Shown here piece by piece: positions 8,734 to 19,001 of a stretch of DNA of 64,000 bases (positions within the stretch are counted from its first letter, which is position 1; each line of letters starts with the position of its first letter). Made by a program: the position numbers and the translations under genes. This DNA comes from Isochrysis galbana (taxonomy: Eukaryota; Haptophyta; Isochrysidales; Isochrysidaceae): NCBI GenBank assembly GCA_018136815.1, contig CM030932.1:1336793-1400792 (forward strand), written 5' to 3'. Below the pieces are notes generated by a model. The model was not told the DNA's origin. It searched no databases and was given only the letters and a program-made list of their open reading frames with translations.

Positions 8734-10694
8734 ATGGCAACGAGCGACAACAGCAGCAGCTCCCTCAGCAGTTGCAGCAGGGCCCATGACTGGGGCGGAC
8801 AACCGCTGGAGGACCTCGAGGGTAGCGCATTGGAGTGGTCCACCATCGTCGAGACGGATGGGCGTGCAATAAACCAATTAATGTTTTATCCTAGCCAACC
8901 CCACTAGCTAATTGGACACAACATTTCCGTCCCGGAATCCCGCCATGCCTGACGAGCCAGGTGTCCGAATGCTACCGGGGGGAGGGGGCACTGCCCCCTC
9001 CCCTCGATATTTGTCCTCCCCCCAGTGCACGCACCGACCCCGCGCACCCCAGCACGTCCTCTCCTCGAGTCCACGCTGGGGGAAAACCCCTTTCGGGTAA
9101 AAACAACGCAGGGGGGGGGGGGGCACTCGTGAGATAGGAGCCCAGAAGCGCTAATCACTCCTCGCCTAAGCGAGTGGCCGCGGCGAGCCGCGGCCCTTCC
9201 CTCCTGGCTCTGGCGCCCCCGTCTTCTCTTACCCAAATGGGGCGAGAAGACACGTAAACGCCGGAGGGGAGAGCTGCCACTCTCCCCTCCCCTCCCTCTT
9301 CCCTCTTCCTCCTCTCTTCCCTGCGGCGGGGGCCCATGGCGCGCGCCTGCGGCCCCTCTTCAGGTCCCCAGGACGCCGGCAGGGGCCTGGGAGCGCAGCT
9401 CAAGGGGCAGGTGAGGCTGGGGCATGGCCCTGGCCCCTCCTGCCTCTCCCTCGCTGGCTCTCGAGCCCCTGCCAGTCGACTGGAGCTGGCTGGGGGGTCC
9501 CGATCAGGGGGGCCCAGGGGGAGGAGGGGCTGGTCAGAGGGATGGGCAGGCCACGACGGGCCAGGGCGGGCGAGTCAGGCGTGCCTGTGGGGAGAGGGAT
9601 GGGTCAGCAGGGCAGTGTGCTCCTGGCAGGCCATCAGGCGTGCCAGGAGAGCGGGTGGTTCCTCCCCCATGGCAGGGGAGGAGTGGAGAGAGGGGGGGGC
9701 TCGTGCCCCCCCATGGGCGAACCAAGTATAAACTTAGTTGACGGATGGGCGTGCAAAGAACGTGCGCCCGAAGGCCTGCATCTTTTGCGGGCACATCTAC
9801 GTAGGTGGGCCACTGAACATTCGGCAGCATTTGGATCGGAGGATGCCCAAGCGCAATGTGCGCGCGTGCCGACCGAGGGTGGAGTGGATGGAGAGGCACT
9901 CAGAAGTGGTTGGGGAGCTGCGCCGGCGCGCAAGGGCAGCAGAGCAAATGGCAGCTTGTAAGAGGGAGCAAGAGGAGAATCGGATGCAAGGCCGAGCGAT
10001 GGCGGATGATACGAGCGCATGCTGTGGAGGAGCTCTCACATCCCAATCTCCCATACCTCCGCACTTCAAGGCGGTCACCGTTGAGGATGTTGCAGAAGCA
10101 TGGCTCAAAGTGCTCGTGAAGAAGGCGCTGCCCCTCGACTTGGTGGATGATCGCCTCTTTCGCGAGGCGATCGCTGTAAAAGCGAAATGCGGCTCCAGAA
10201 ATGTACTCGTGGGTGCAGAAGTTCGGATGCCAACAAGGAAGACTTTCACCCAAAAGATTTTGCCCGCGTTCGACAGCCGCCTCGATGAAAGCATTCGGAA
10301 GAAAGTGCACAATATGGCTGGGCTCACTGGGGTTACCTTAATCTCTGATGGTTGGACAAACGTGCAAAGCAAACCAATCATCAATTGTCTCGCATCCTTG
10401 CCAGTGGGTGCATATTTCATTGCAGCTCAAGACACTTCAGGGGCGACAAAGGACGCGGCATACATCAAAGACTTCATTGTGCAGCACATTCAAGCTTTTG
10501 TTTGGGGCTGAGCATGTCGTAGCTGTGTGCATAGATGGTGCTTGCACAGCAGCCTTCCCTCTCATCCAACACGCGTGCCCTCAGGTGTTCTCTGTTATTT
10601 GTCCTACCCATAGCTTGGACAATTTCGTGAAGAACATTTTCAGCGACAAGGTCACGATTCGCGTGAAGAGCCTCAATGACCGGAAATTCCCTTG
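8734..10694 (+). pseudogene. hAT-type transposase N-terminal part (BED finger + DUF659), split by a retroposon
   Basis: The frame begins MATSDNSSSSLSSCSRAHDW and runs to ...VETDGRA at 8869. A retroposon (8870-9739) interrupts it and duplicates the codons for TDGRA. The frame resumes KNVRPKACIFCGHIYVGG, ..., RQHLDRR (a BED-like zinc finger, C-x2-C...H) and reaches the DUF659-like core GVTLISDGWTNVQSKPIINC, SGATKDAAYIKDFIVQHI. A frameshift near 10500 is followed in another frame by VVAVCIDGACTAAF and CPTHSLDNFVKNIF, the next DUF659 block. It is then cut by retroposon H4 at 10701, so the catalytic C-terminus and dimerisation domain are absent. Confidence 0.85.
8870..9739 (-). mobile_element. Retroposon copy B (family 1), full length, inside the hAT transposase frame
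   Basis: Flanked by the 17-bp direct repeat GACGGATGGGCGTGCAA (8853-8869 and 9740-9756); three of these bases may belong to the element. The head (right end, minus sense) is AACTAAGTTTATACTTGGTT, and the tail (left end, minus sense) is GGTTGGCTAGGATAAAACAT then ATTAATTGGTTTA. It is about 870 bp and homologous end to end with copy C. Confidence 0.8.
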
Positions 10695-10700
10695 GAACGA

Positions 10701-10752
10701 GCCGAGTCGCGGCGGCGCGCTCCATCGCGTCTAAGTATATAAACTTAGTTGG
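10701..10752 (-). mobile_element. Retroposon family 2, copy H4 (head fragment)
   Basis: On minus it reads CAACTAAGTTTATATACTTA then GACGCGATGGAGCGCGCCGC, the family-2 head. It truncates the hAT transposase frame. Confidence 0.6.
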
Positions 10753-10938
10753 AAGAGTGGGGTGAAGACGAGAATTGTGTCAACATGTTGGAAAATAGAG
10801 GCATTGGGTGCTCTCCGTGGAAGAGATTGATGGTTGTGAAGTGCCCTCCCATGTTGGGTGCAGTGATGGTAGAGGTTTCCACCATGGGGAGGGCAGCTGA
10901 GCTGCCCTCCCACAGCATGAGGTGCTCTTGGGGTGTGA

Positions 10939-11200
10939 GGGTTTCCCACTGTTGGAGGGGGTCTCAAAGACCCCCTCCATGCTACGCAGAGCCATCGTGG
11001 CAACCCGTTAGGTGCCAGTGCCAGTGCTCGCCACCCCGCGCGCTCGCGCGGGTGTGGTTTGGATGGGCTGGATGGGCTTTGAGAGGGCTTTCTGACGAGC
11101 CGCCTCGGGCGGCGTGGGGCGTCCCAGGTGGGGCGCAGTCGCGAGGGTTGCCTGAGGCTCGGGAGCGGTCGCGGCAAGCTGCATTGTTCAAACTATAACA
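10939..11200 (+). repeat. Dispersed repeat R4, copy 1
   Basis: Shares GAGGGGGTCTCAA, GTGCTCGCC-CCCGCGCG, GGTTTGGATGG, and CTCGGGAGCGGTCGCGGCA with 49528-49731, same orientation, same order. A potential hairpin (GGAGGGGGTCTCAAAGACCC then CCTCC) sits at its left end. Confidence 0.65.
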
Positions 11201-12148
11201 ATAGTTTAAGCAGGTCTCAAAGTCTCAAACGACGAAACTCTGGCCTGTCCCTACTAGCAGTGAACGTAAGCCATGGGTCTGGATGCCGCCATCTCTAGCG
11301 AAGAATCGTTGCTGGCCTATGTCTTTGACGCTTGAGCACGTTTCAGCCTCAAAGGTAAGCTTGTACCTCTTCTGGGAAACAGCAATGATTGGGGACGAGG
11401 GTTTCGCCTTTGGCGATGGGGGAGCGTCGTTAGAGTTTTTCTTGTTGTGCGAGTATAACCTTAGTACTGTAGTCCGTAGCCTTCAATGGCAACGGAGCCC
11501 CTCCCCCGCGATGGGGGTGTGCGCGGTTGGCGTATGGCTCGTCCGGTGTATGTGGCTAGGGATGCAGGGATGCTAGCAAACAAGACCTTCTACAAGACTA
11601 CAATTACAAACGCACGTGGACCCCCCCCCACCTACATCTCTACATCTCCTCATTAGTCATTAGGCCAGTACATAAATAGAAGCTAGAAGAGCGGCGACTT
11701 CCTCCACTCCCAACGCTTGCTGCCCCCTTCACTCCCTCGCGATCGAGAGAGAGAGAGAGGGGGGGGGGGGGGGGGTTCTTTTACTCACTACTTTTACTTT
11801 ACCTTCTTCCGCACGGCGCCTCGTTTCCCTCTCTCCCTCTCCTCCCACACGGTGGCGACGGCGGACGGGCTGTTTGCTGCCCGCCAGAGGGGAAAAAAAA
11901 CAGTGAATGATGTAGATGACACACAACACAGCTCCGCTTGCTCTCGCGCGGCCTCTCCCCCCGTGTTATTTATTGTATATACAGCATAGAACTCTAGTAC
12001 ACGAGGGATAGATTCTCACGGGAGAAAGGGCCTCTTTCCTCCGCTCCCCTCCCGTCTGTGTCCCCCCCCCCCGCCCCCTGTCCCCCCCCCCCCTCCCTCT
12101 CTCTCCCCCCTTCCCCATCCCTCCCCCCCCCCCCCTTCCTAGCGGGCC
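11201..12148. other. Upstream region of the MFS gene, with repeat R3 copy 2 (11432-11605)
   Basis: 11432-11605 matches 4881-5060. The rest holds a G-run (about 11760-11775), C-runs (12061-12135) and pyrimidine-rich DNA before the MFS start. No other gene recognised. Confidence 0.55.
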
Positions 12149-14945
12149 ATGCGGGCCGCCGCCGTCGGCGGCGGCCCGCGCGCACTCCCGCGTTCGCTCG
12201 GTGACTCGGCCGCGCCCGAGCGGCGGAGAGTCACCTTGCTAATCGCCGCCATCCTCTCCATCAGCCTCACCGGAGGCACCGTCTATGGCTGGCCCGCGAT
12301 GCGCATCATGCTGCTCCGCGAGAATGTGCTGCACGACTCGCACTGCTCTCCTCACAACTCATCGAGCGCGAGCACGGCGCCCAATACAACCACGCGTGAT
12401 ACATTCACCGACCAGTGCGGCAGACTGCCAGCGCACCAGCAGCGGGCCTTAGGCTGCAAGCACGCCGACACGACGCCGCACGGCAGAGCGCGCAGGAGAA
12501 GTGGCACGGATGGCGGGTGTGGGTGCGAGTTAAGGAGTAATGGTGAATGTGACTGCTCGCAGCAGACGAGTAGGGGTGAAACTGGGAATGAGCCTCGCGC
12601 TGCCAACTGCGAGGAAGGAGCCTCGTGCGCCCGGCTGCGCCAGTCAGCACCACCTGACGCGCTGCAGCAAGGAGAGCCTCAGCACACCAAGCGCACTGCT
12701 TACGACTCGGGCGAGTGCGACGCGCGCGAGCTGCTCTTCGGCGCCGTCTACGTCGTGGGTTCGTGGGCCAATCAGTTTGGGCGACTTCCTGCTGGCCTAT
12801 TGCTCGACCGGATTGGACCAAGGCTAACATCAACCACATCTGCGCTTGTGTTGGCCATGGGCGCCCTCATCTTTGGTCTGGCTAGCTCGTCGGTCGGCGG
12901 GCTGCTCATTGGATTCCTCTTGCTCGGCCTGGGTGGTGCTGGCCTTCAAATATCGGTCCAGTCAACTGCGGCACTCTTTCCGCGCCATCGGTCGTTTGCC
13001 ATGTCGTGCATGTCGGGTGCATACCAACTGGCAACCGGGATTTTTGTAGTCTTTGAGGCCATCCACGACCCGGGAGTACTAGGCGACCTTCCTCGACTTT
13101 CGCTAAGATGGCTGATGTTCATCTACGTGATCATCTCGCTGGCGCTTACCGTGCTCAGCTTTATGACATGGCCTCGGAGACCCTTCTCGGCGCCAGCTGC
13201 TGGATCATCATGCAAAGCAAGCACGGGCATGGCAGTTGACAGCCGGCGGGGCATCACGCCACTCGGCCAGCACAACAGCCCTGGCACGCCTAACGAAGTC
13301 TCTACAAATGACGAGTGGCCGACTAGGCGCGAGTACGAAGGGGATGCATCGGCGGGCGCGCTGACTGTCACCCTCAGTGCCCTCCAGCTTCAGGGGCTGT
13401 CGACGTCCCTTGGGTCCGAGACGAACGTGCAGGCTGGATCCGTGATGAACGCGTGTGCGGGGTCCGAGATGGACGCGCAGGCTAATCACTCTGCGAGCGA
13501 CATCTTGCCGATGCCACCGGCGCGGCCTGCAGCGGCCGCCGCATCCTCCGAGAATGGAACACAAGCGCTCCGAATGCAGCCCTTTCGAGCTCAGGTCTTC
13601 TCGGTCGAGTTTTACCTGGTCCTCTTCTGGTTTGCGCTCAACATGCTTCAGTGCCAATTCACCGTTGGTTCCATCGGCATTCAGCTCGAGCTGAAAGGTG
13701 CGCTGACTTCGTAGATCACAGCGAAGGACCCTGAGAGGCGGGGTCCGTCGCAGCGCGCCTGACGCGATCGTACTCTTACCTTGTACTTCCAACTCGGTGC
13801 TGGACGGAGGGGGTGTGATCGTAGGAGTGGATGGCCCCAAACTTGGGTCGACCAACACTCCTCTGTCCGCGCAATAAAGCTATTGGCAACACTTGTAGCT
13901 AGACCTGGGTAGCCGCTCCAGCAGCGGAGTGCCGCTTCTCCTTACCTCATCCTTATTGGCCCTCATTCCCTGCCATCGCTATGCTTATCTTCCGTGTAGA
14001 ACATCTCGCCAAGCCAGGCGCTTCCACATAGCGGGTGTGCATCCATGAGTCATCGTTGACCGTGCCCCCTCGCGGCTGGCGTAGGCGATGATACTCACTC
14101 AGCAACATCCTTCTTTGGGACAGCGTTATCGCTTGCATTCATTGTTGCGCCGCTTGTTGGCGCCGCGATCGACTTTTTCGGTTTCAGCATTGTGATGACT
14201 GTTGTCACGGTTGAGCTCATTTTGACCGATGCGCTCCTCCTCTTCCCCAGCTTGTCCATAGCATATCCGATGTCAATCATCTATGCTGCTGGGCGTGTGT
14301 CGCTTTGGGCAACCTTCTTCTCGTATTGTGGAGCTGTATTTGGCTTCGTCCACTACGGTAAGCCACCTCTGAATGATCAGATGCTAGGAAAGATATGGGC
14401 GGGTCGACGGTGTTTGTTGGGCCCTGCGGCTCGTCTCAATGCATCTTGACTCGCACGCATCTCCCCCAGCATTGATCAGCAATTGTTTGTGGCCCGGAAC
14501 GTGCAAACACCCAGTCTGCCAGGCCTGCTTGCGTAAGCCATTGACGAAACACTCCATTCCACCAAGCATGAATTGGGTGGTCTCGGCAGGCGCCCCAAGC
14601 TTGCTATCACCGTCACACGCCCAAGCGAGATCCTTGTCGCCCGATAACAAAAAAGCTAATGATGCTGTGTGTGCACGCGGAACTGCAGGAAAGATTGTTG
14701 GATTGCTTATGATGCTGGCCTCATCGTTTTCGCTTCTTCAATATCCTCTTCTTGACCTTGCCATCAGCAAAAATGACGCAAGCCTTTCGAACAGCTCCTC
14801 AGACTTCACCATGCCCAACGCCCTTTTCATAGGCTTGCAAACAGCCACCCTGCTCGCCATTCCTCGTCTCGGAGCGGCCGAGGGTGCCCGTCTCGAACTC
14901 GATGGGCCGAACAAGGAGGTCGGCCGGCACATGAGCCGGATATAG
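12149..14945 (+). CDS. Major facilitator superfamily transporter, SLC43/FMP42-like
   Basis: Proposed CDS join(12149..13697, 14103..14357, 14689..14945), 686 aa. Both introns (405 and 331 bp) are phase 1, with donors GTGCGC and GTAAGC and acceptors ACTCAG and CTGCAG. Helix 1 (about residues 29-50) contains GGTVYGWPAM. A long hydrophilic Cys-containing loop (about 60-190) follows. The MFS motif A region is FGRLPAGLLLDRIGPR, then ALVLAMGALIFGLASS and GFLLLGLGGAGLQISVQSTA. After a long central loop come EFYLVLFWFALNMLQCQFTV and, in exons 2-3, SFFGTALSLAFIVAPLVGAA and further helices. The long loop after helix 1, helix-2/3 spacing and LQ-S motif recall SLC43 amino-acid transporters and FMP42, but substrate is inference. 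Membrane location (plasma or organelle) is not evident. Confidence 0.75.
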
Positions 14946-15199
14946 GACCGTAGGTGCATCGTCAACCCCGATGTGGCTCCTACCCCGGTCGTAACTGTTC
15001 CTCGTAGCACCGCGCGCAATGCGTCGTGTTACGTCACACCTCTCAAAGAAAATAAGGCAGCGTCGCGCGTAACGCGCGCTTCGCAGCTTGGCGCCGAAGT
15101 CGGCCGCAATGGAGATGCCGCCGCAACGCTGTCCTTTCTAGCGCCAACAGCCTCAGACGCCGTACGCTAGCACGACGGACGACGACGGATCCTCTTGCC

Positions 15200-15782
15200 T
15201 ATTGCCTAAAAAAATCTTACTAAAATTCTCACCGCGCGCGCAGCCTTGGGGTTATAAATTCGCTCCCCGCTCGCGCCATCCGTCTACCTCCCCACCCTCC
15301 TCCCCGTCTTGGCGCGGCAGCTTCCCTTGTGCTTGCCCGGTCACTCATTATGGGGGTGCGGAGGGCACCCGCACCCGCTACAATGGTAGATGGTAGGGCG
15401 ATCAAACGGGGGCCTTTCGGCCGCGCTTTCAACTACTAGTAAGGGTAAGGGTTGCGCAGCATTTCTTGACCGCCGTGGCCGTGGCGCGATGCCCAATAAA
15501 AACTTCCAGGGGGGGCCACCTGCCACCACGAAAAATCATCGTCAAGAAATGGTGCGATTCGACCCCCCTCCCTCCCCCCCCTATCACTGTCACCTGCCAC
15601 GCGCGCTCACGCTCTACCCCTACCCGTAAAGAATCTGCGGTCGCCCCCGCTGGGGGATCGGTTCCTTGCTATCTAAGCTGCAATTGTTTGGCATTTGATT
15701 CCCGCCCGATGCAGCGCCGTGTCGGGCTGCCGACAGTCCGACGGCCCCCTGGCCCTCTGGCGTCATTGCCCGCGCAGCCCAC
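15200..15782 (+). repeat. Dispersed repeat R5, copy 1
   Basis: About 15390-15715 matches 61316-61595: GTAAGGGTTG, ..., GCCCAATAAAAACTTCCAGG, ..., CACGCGCGCTCACGCTCTAC, ..., GGGGGATCGGTTCCTT, ..., GGCATTTGATTCCCGCCCGA. The left part (CTCACCGCGCGCGCAG) resembles the tail side of retroposon A. It abuts the LINE relic. Confidence 0.6.
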
Positions 15783-16110
15783 GGCTAGTATTTTGTAGTC
15801 GCTTTGGAGCAGCAGCGTGATTCGTGATTGGTGCGTATAGTTTCTCGGGTCCCTAGAATCGCCTTTTTGTATAATAGTAGTAGAATGATATCTCCCTCTC
15901 TAAGGGTGTAAGTGTAACGAGTAATGAAGTTCGCCGGATGCCAAAGCCATGTTGAGCATTCGGAGAAAGTCGTTCGTGCTTCACTAGCGACTAGCGTTTC
16001 GAAACTAGAGTAGAATTCAGCCGGTATCGCGTCGGGTCCCGAAGGTGGCGTTCCGTCGAGAGAGGACCACACGAACGTTTTATTTGTTTTTACATCATCT
16101 ATGAAGAAGT
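15783..16110 (-). pseudogene. Non-LTR retrotransposon (LINE) reverse-transcriptase fragment
   Basis: On minus, VWSSLDGTPPSGPDAIPAEF leads to YSSFETL and later GDIILLLLYKK. Shifting frame after YKK gives KGDSRDPRNYTH and ITLLLQSDYKIL. The series 'SPGPDGIPAEFY ... ILLYKKGDxxDPxNYRPITLLxxDYKIL' is the amino-terminal part (blocks 0-2) of LINE reverse transcriptases. One frameshift and truncation at DYKILA (where repeat R5 starts) make it a relic. The YxDD catalytic block is missing. Confidence 0.85.
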
Positions 16111-16299
16111 ATGATTAGAAACAATGTTATTGATTTCCCCGGCACATGGCCGCTAAGGCTAAGGCGCGCCGCTGAGCGCAAGGCGCGGTGCAGGCTGAGC
16201 ATCCCGTCTTCCTCTTCTTCAGAACGCTCTGCGCACTTTCAGAACGCGCTACGCGCTACGGTTACGTCTTCATCTTCTTCGTCTTCTTTTCCTTCTCCG

Positions 16300-17185
16300 T
16301 CAACCGTCAACTAAGTTTATACTTAGTTCGCCCATGGGGGGGCACGAGTCCCCCCCTCTCTCCACTCCTCCCCTGCCATGGGGGAGGAACCACCCACTCT
16401 CCTGGCACGCCTAATGGCCTGCCAGGAGCACACACACTGGCATGCTGACCCATCCCTCTCCCCACAGGCACGCCTGATTCGCCCGCCCTGGCCTGTCGTG
16501 GCCAGCCCATCCCTCTGACCAGCCCCTCCTCCCCCTGGGCCCCCCTGTTCAGGACCCCCCAGCCAGCTCCAGTCGACTCGCAGGGGCTCGGAGCGCCAGC
16601 GAGGGAGAGGCAGGAGGGGCCAGGGCCATGCCCCAGCCTCACCTGCCCCCTGAGTTGTGCTCCCAGGCCCCTGCAGGCCACCTGGGGACCTGAAGAGGGG
16701 CCGCAGGCGCGCGCCATGGGCCCCCGCCGCAGGGAAGAGAGGAGGAAAAGGGAAGAGGGAGGGGAGGGGGGAGCGGCAGCTCTCCCCTCCGGCAGATACG
16801 TGTCTTCTCGCCCCGTTTGGGTAAGAGAAGACGGGGGCGCCAGAGCCAGGAGAGAAGGGCCGCGGCTCGCCGCGGCCACTCGCTCTAGCGAGGGAGATTA
16901 GCGCTTCTGGGCTCCTATCTCACGAGTGCCCCCCCCCCCCTGCGTTGTTTTACCCGAAAGGGGTTTTCCCCCCAGCGTGGACTCGAGGAGAGGACGTGCT
17001 GGGGTGCGCGGGGTCGGTGCATGCACTGGGGGGAGGACAAATATCGAGGGGAGGGGGCAGTGCCCCCACCCCCCGGTATCACTCGGACACCTGGCCCGTC
17101 AGGCATGGCGGGATTCCGGGATGGAAAAGTTATGTCCAATTAGCTAGTGGGGTTGGCTAGGATATAACATTGATTATTATTATTA
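16300..17185 (+). mobile_element. Retroposon copy C (family 1), full length
   Basis: Flanked by the exact 13-bp repeat TTTTCCTTCTCCG (16287-16299 and 17186-17198). The head is GTCAACTAAGTTTATACTTA; the tail is GGTTGGCTAGGATATAACAT then TGATTATTATTATTAT, an (ATT)n tail. It is about 886 bp and very similar to copy B in reverse orientation. It has no protein-coding domain, so it is non-autonomous. Confidence 0.85.
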
Positions 17186-17198
17186 TTTTCCTTCTCCG

Positions 17199-17690
17199 AG
17201 GTCCAAGACCCTCTCTTCAGGTATCAGGTATAAAAATATTCTTGAAGGTGCCCGCTATGCGCTATGCTACTTCTACTACAACGAGCCTCAGCCGGAGATC
17301 ATAAACCCCAGCCGGAGACCATAAACAGCTATATTGTCATGGCGCCGGGCCAGCCCCTCGCGCCGGAGCGCGAGGGCGGTACCACGGCTGTGTAGGGTCC
17401 CGGCCCGGAGGCCTTCCCTAGTGGAGCGTCCCTCTGGTGGGGTGTGGCTGGTGTGGCTGTGAGGTGTGATGTGTGTGTGCTGCATGCTGGCATCCAGCAT
17501 GCAGGCTGTTCGCTCGCCGTTCGAGGTGGTGCGCGGGCGCAGCCCGATGGCTTCTGTGCCCACCTGGCTGGTTGAAGCCATCGGGCTGGTTGGGTCCTCT
17601 TGGCGTGGTCGCTTCGGCGACATCGGCGTGTCCATGAACGCTTCGTCCATCGCGGCGAGGGCGGCGGCGGCGAGGGCGGGAGGCGGCGCG
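17199..17690. other. Spacer with possible minus-strand ORF fragment
   Basis: A minus frame (17288-17690) reads MDEAFMDTPMSPKRPRQEDP and then TSPMASTSQVGTEAIGLRPR, a hydrophilic Pro/Ser/Thr-rich stretch resembling start regions of transposon ORFs, but it has no recognisable domain and merges into retroposon D. Confidence 0.3.
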
Positions 17691-18240
17691 CGGCCATGCC
17701 CTAGCCTCACCTGCCCCCTGAGCTGCGCTCCCAGGCCCCTGCCGGCCTCCTGGGGTCCTGAAGAGGGGCCGCAGGCGCGCGCCATGGGCCCCCGCCGCAG
17801 GGAAGAGAGGAGGAAAAGAGAAGAGGGAGGGGAGGGGGGAGCGGCAGCTCTCCCCTCCGGCAGAAACGTGTCTTCTCGCCCCGTTTGGGTAAGAGAAGAC
17901 GGGGGCGCCAGAGCCAGGAGAGAAGGGCCGCGGCTCGCCGCGGCCACTCGCTTCGGCGAGGAGAGATTAGCGCTCCTGGGCCCCTATTCACGAGTGCCCC
18001 CCCCCCCCCCTGCGTTGCTTTTACCCGAAAGGGGTTTTCCCCCAGCGTGGACTCGAGGAGAGGACGTGCTGGGGTGCGCGGGGTCGGTGCGTGCACTGGG
18101 GGGAGGACAAATGCCCCCTCCCCCCGGTATCACTCGGACACTTGGCGCGTCAGGCATGGCGGGATTCCGGGACGGAAAAGTTGTGTCCAATTAGCTAGTG
18201 GGGTTGGCTAGCATATAACATTAATTATTTTATTTTATTT
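17691..18240 (+). mobile_element. Retroposon copy D (family 1), 5'-truncated
   Basis: Homology to copy C begins at GCCATGCCCTAGCCTCACCT (matching 16626 of C) and runs to the tail GGTTGGCTAGCATATAACAT then TAATTATTTTATTTTATTTA. Missing head with intact tail is the pattern of 5' truncation during reverse transcription. Confidence 0.75.
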
Positions 18241-18255
18241 ATCGGGCACAGGCTG

Positions 18256-18760
18256 CTGATTTCGACGAGGTTTTGGCGCGCGTCCCGCCTGATTGGCGTG
18301 ACTGTCTGGGTGGCCCCTGTGTATTTGGTGTCTGGCGGGGCCCCCCATTTTGCTGGATCGTCAAAAACGGGCATGCACCGCGCCCGGTCTCGATTTGAAG
18401 TTGGGCTCTCCGGGCCTCACTCGGAGACGTTGGGCACGCTCAGCGGATGGCTGAATTCGACGAGGTTTCGGCGCGCGGCCTGCCCGATTGGCGTGACTGT
18501 GCGGGTGGCCCCAGTGTATTTGGTGTCTGGCGGGGCCCCCCATCCAGGTGGATCGTCGAAAACGGGCATGCACCGCGCCCGGTCTCGATTTGAAGTTGAG
18601 GTCTTTAAGCCCTTTCCGACTTTAGCGTCTTTCGTCAATATTTGCTTACGTTTTGTTGTGGGGGCCCGAGGGGGAGGTCTGGGTCCCAATGGGGCCCGGA
18701 TATGTGTTAGTTGGGTGTATTGGGAACTTTCTACCGAAAAAAATCCTGAAATTTCCTTGA
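18256..18760 (+). repeat. Satellite-like repeat, two diverged units (195-bp period) plus 3' flank
   Basis: Units begin at 18258 (GATTTCGACGAGG) and 18453 (GAATTCGACGAGG); GATTGGCGTGACTGT recurs at 18291 and 18486. Order and unit length match the larger array at 57620-58742, as does the exit sequence (GAAGTTGAGGTCTTTAAGCC then TTTAGCGTCTTT). A long plus ORF here is a by-product of the repeat. Confidence 0.75.
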
Positions 18761-19001
18761 CCGTGAGATGGTCATTTTTTCATCCCTAATAAAAAAACCT
18801 GTTTGACCGCCCTACCATTAGAAGGTAAAATTAGTTGTACTACATTTGCTCTTGTTAATCCGTACTGTGAACAAGCGCCACTTGTCTTGTTGTTGCATTT
18901 CTACCCCTGCCAAATCGCTTAGAGCGCATAAGGCATTCGCCCATAGTGCCACCATGGCACACCGCACGTACGAACAACAACCCGCACCGCATATCCGGAG
19001 C
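18761..19001. other. Spacer downstream of the 19002 gene
   Basis: No feature recognised. Confidence 0.5.

Noticed and set aside
9155-9741. Several ORFs of 80-130 codons on both strands in retroposon B, and equivalents in copies A, C, D, F
   Set aside because: The same ORFs shift frame or vanish between copies and have biased composition, so they are not conserved proteins.
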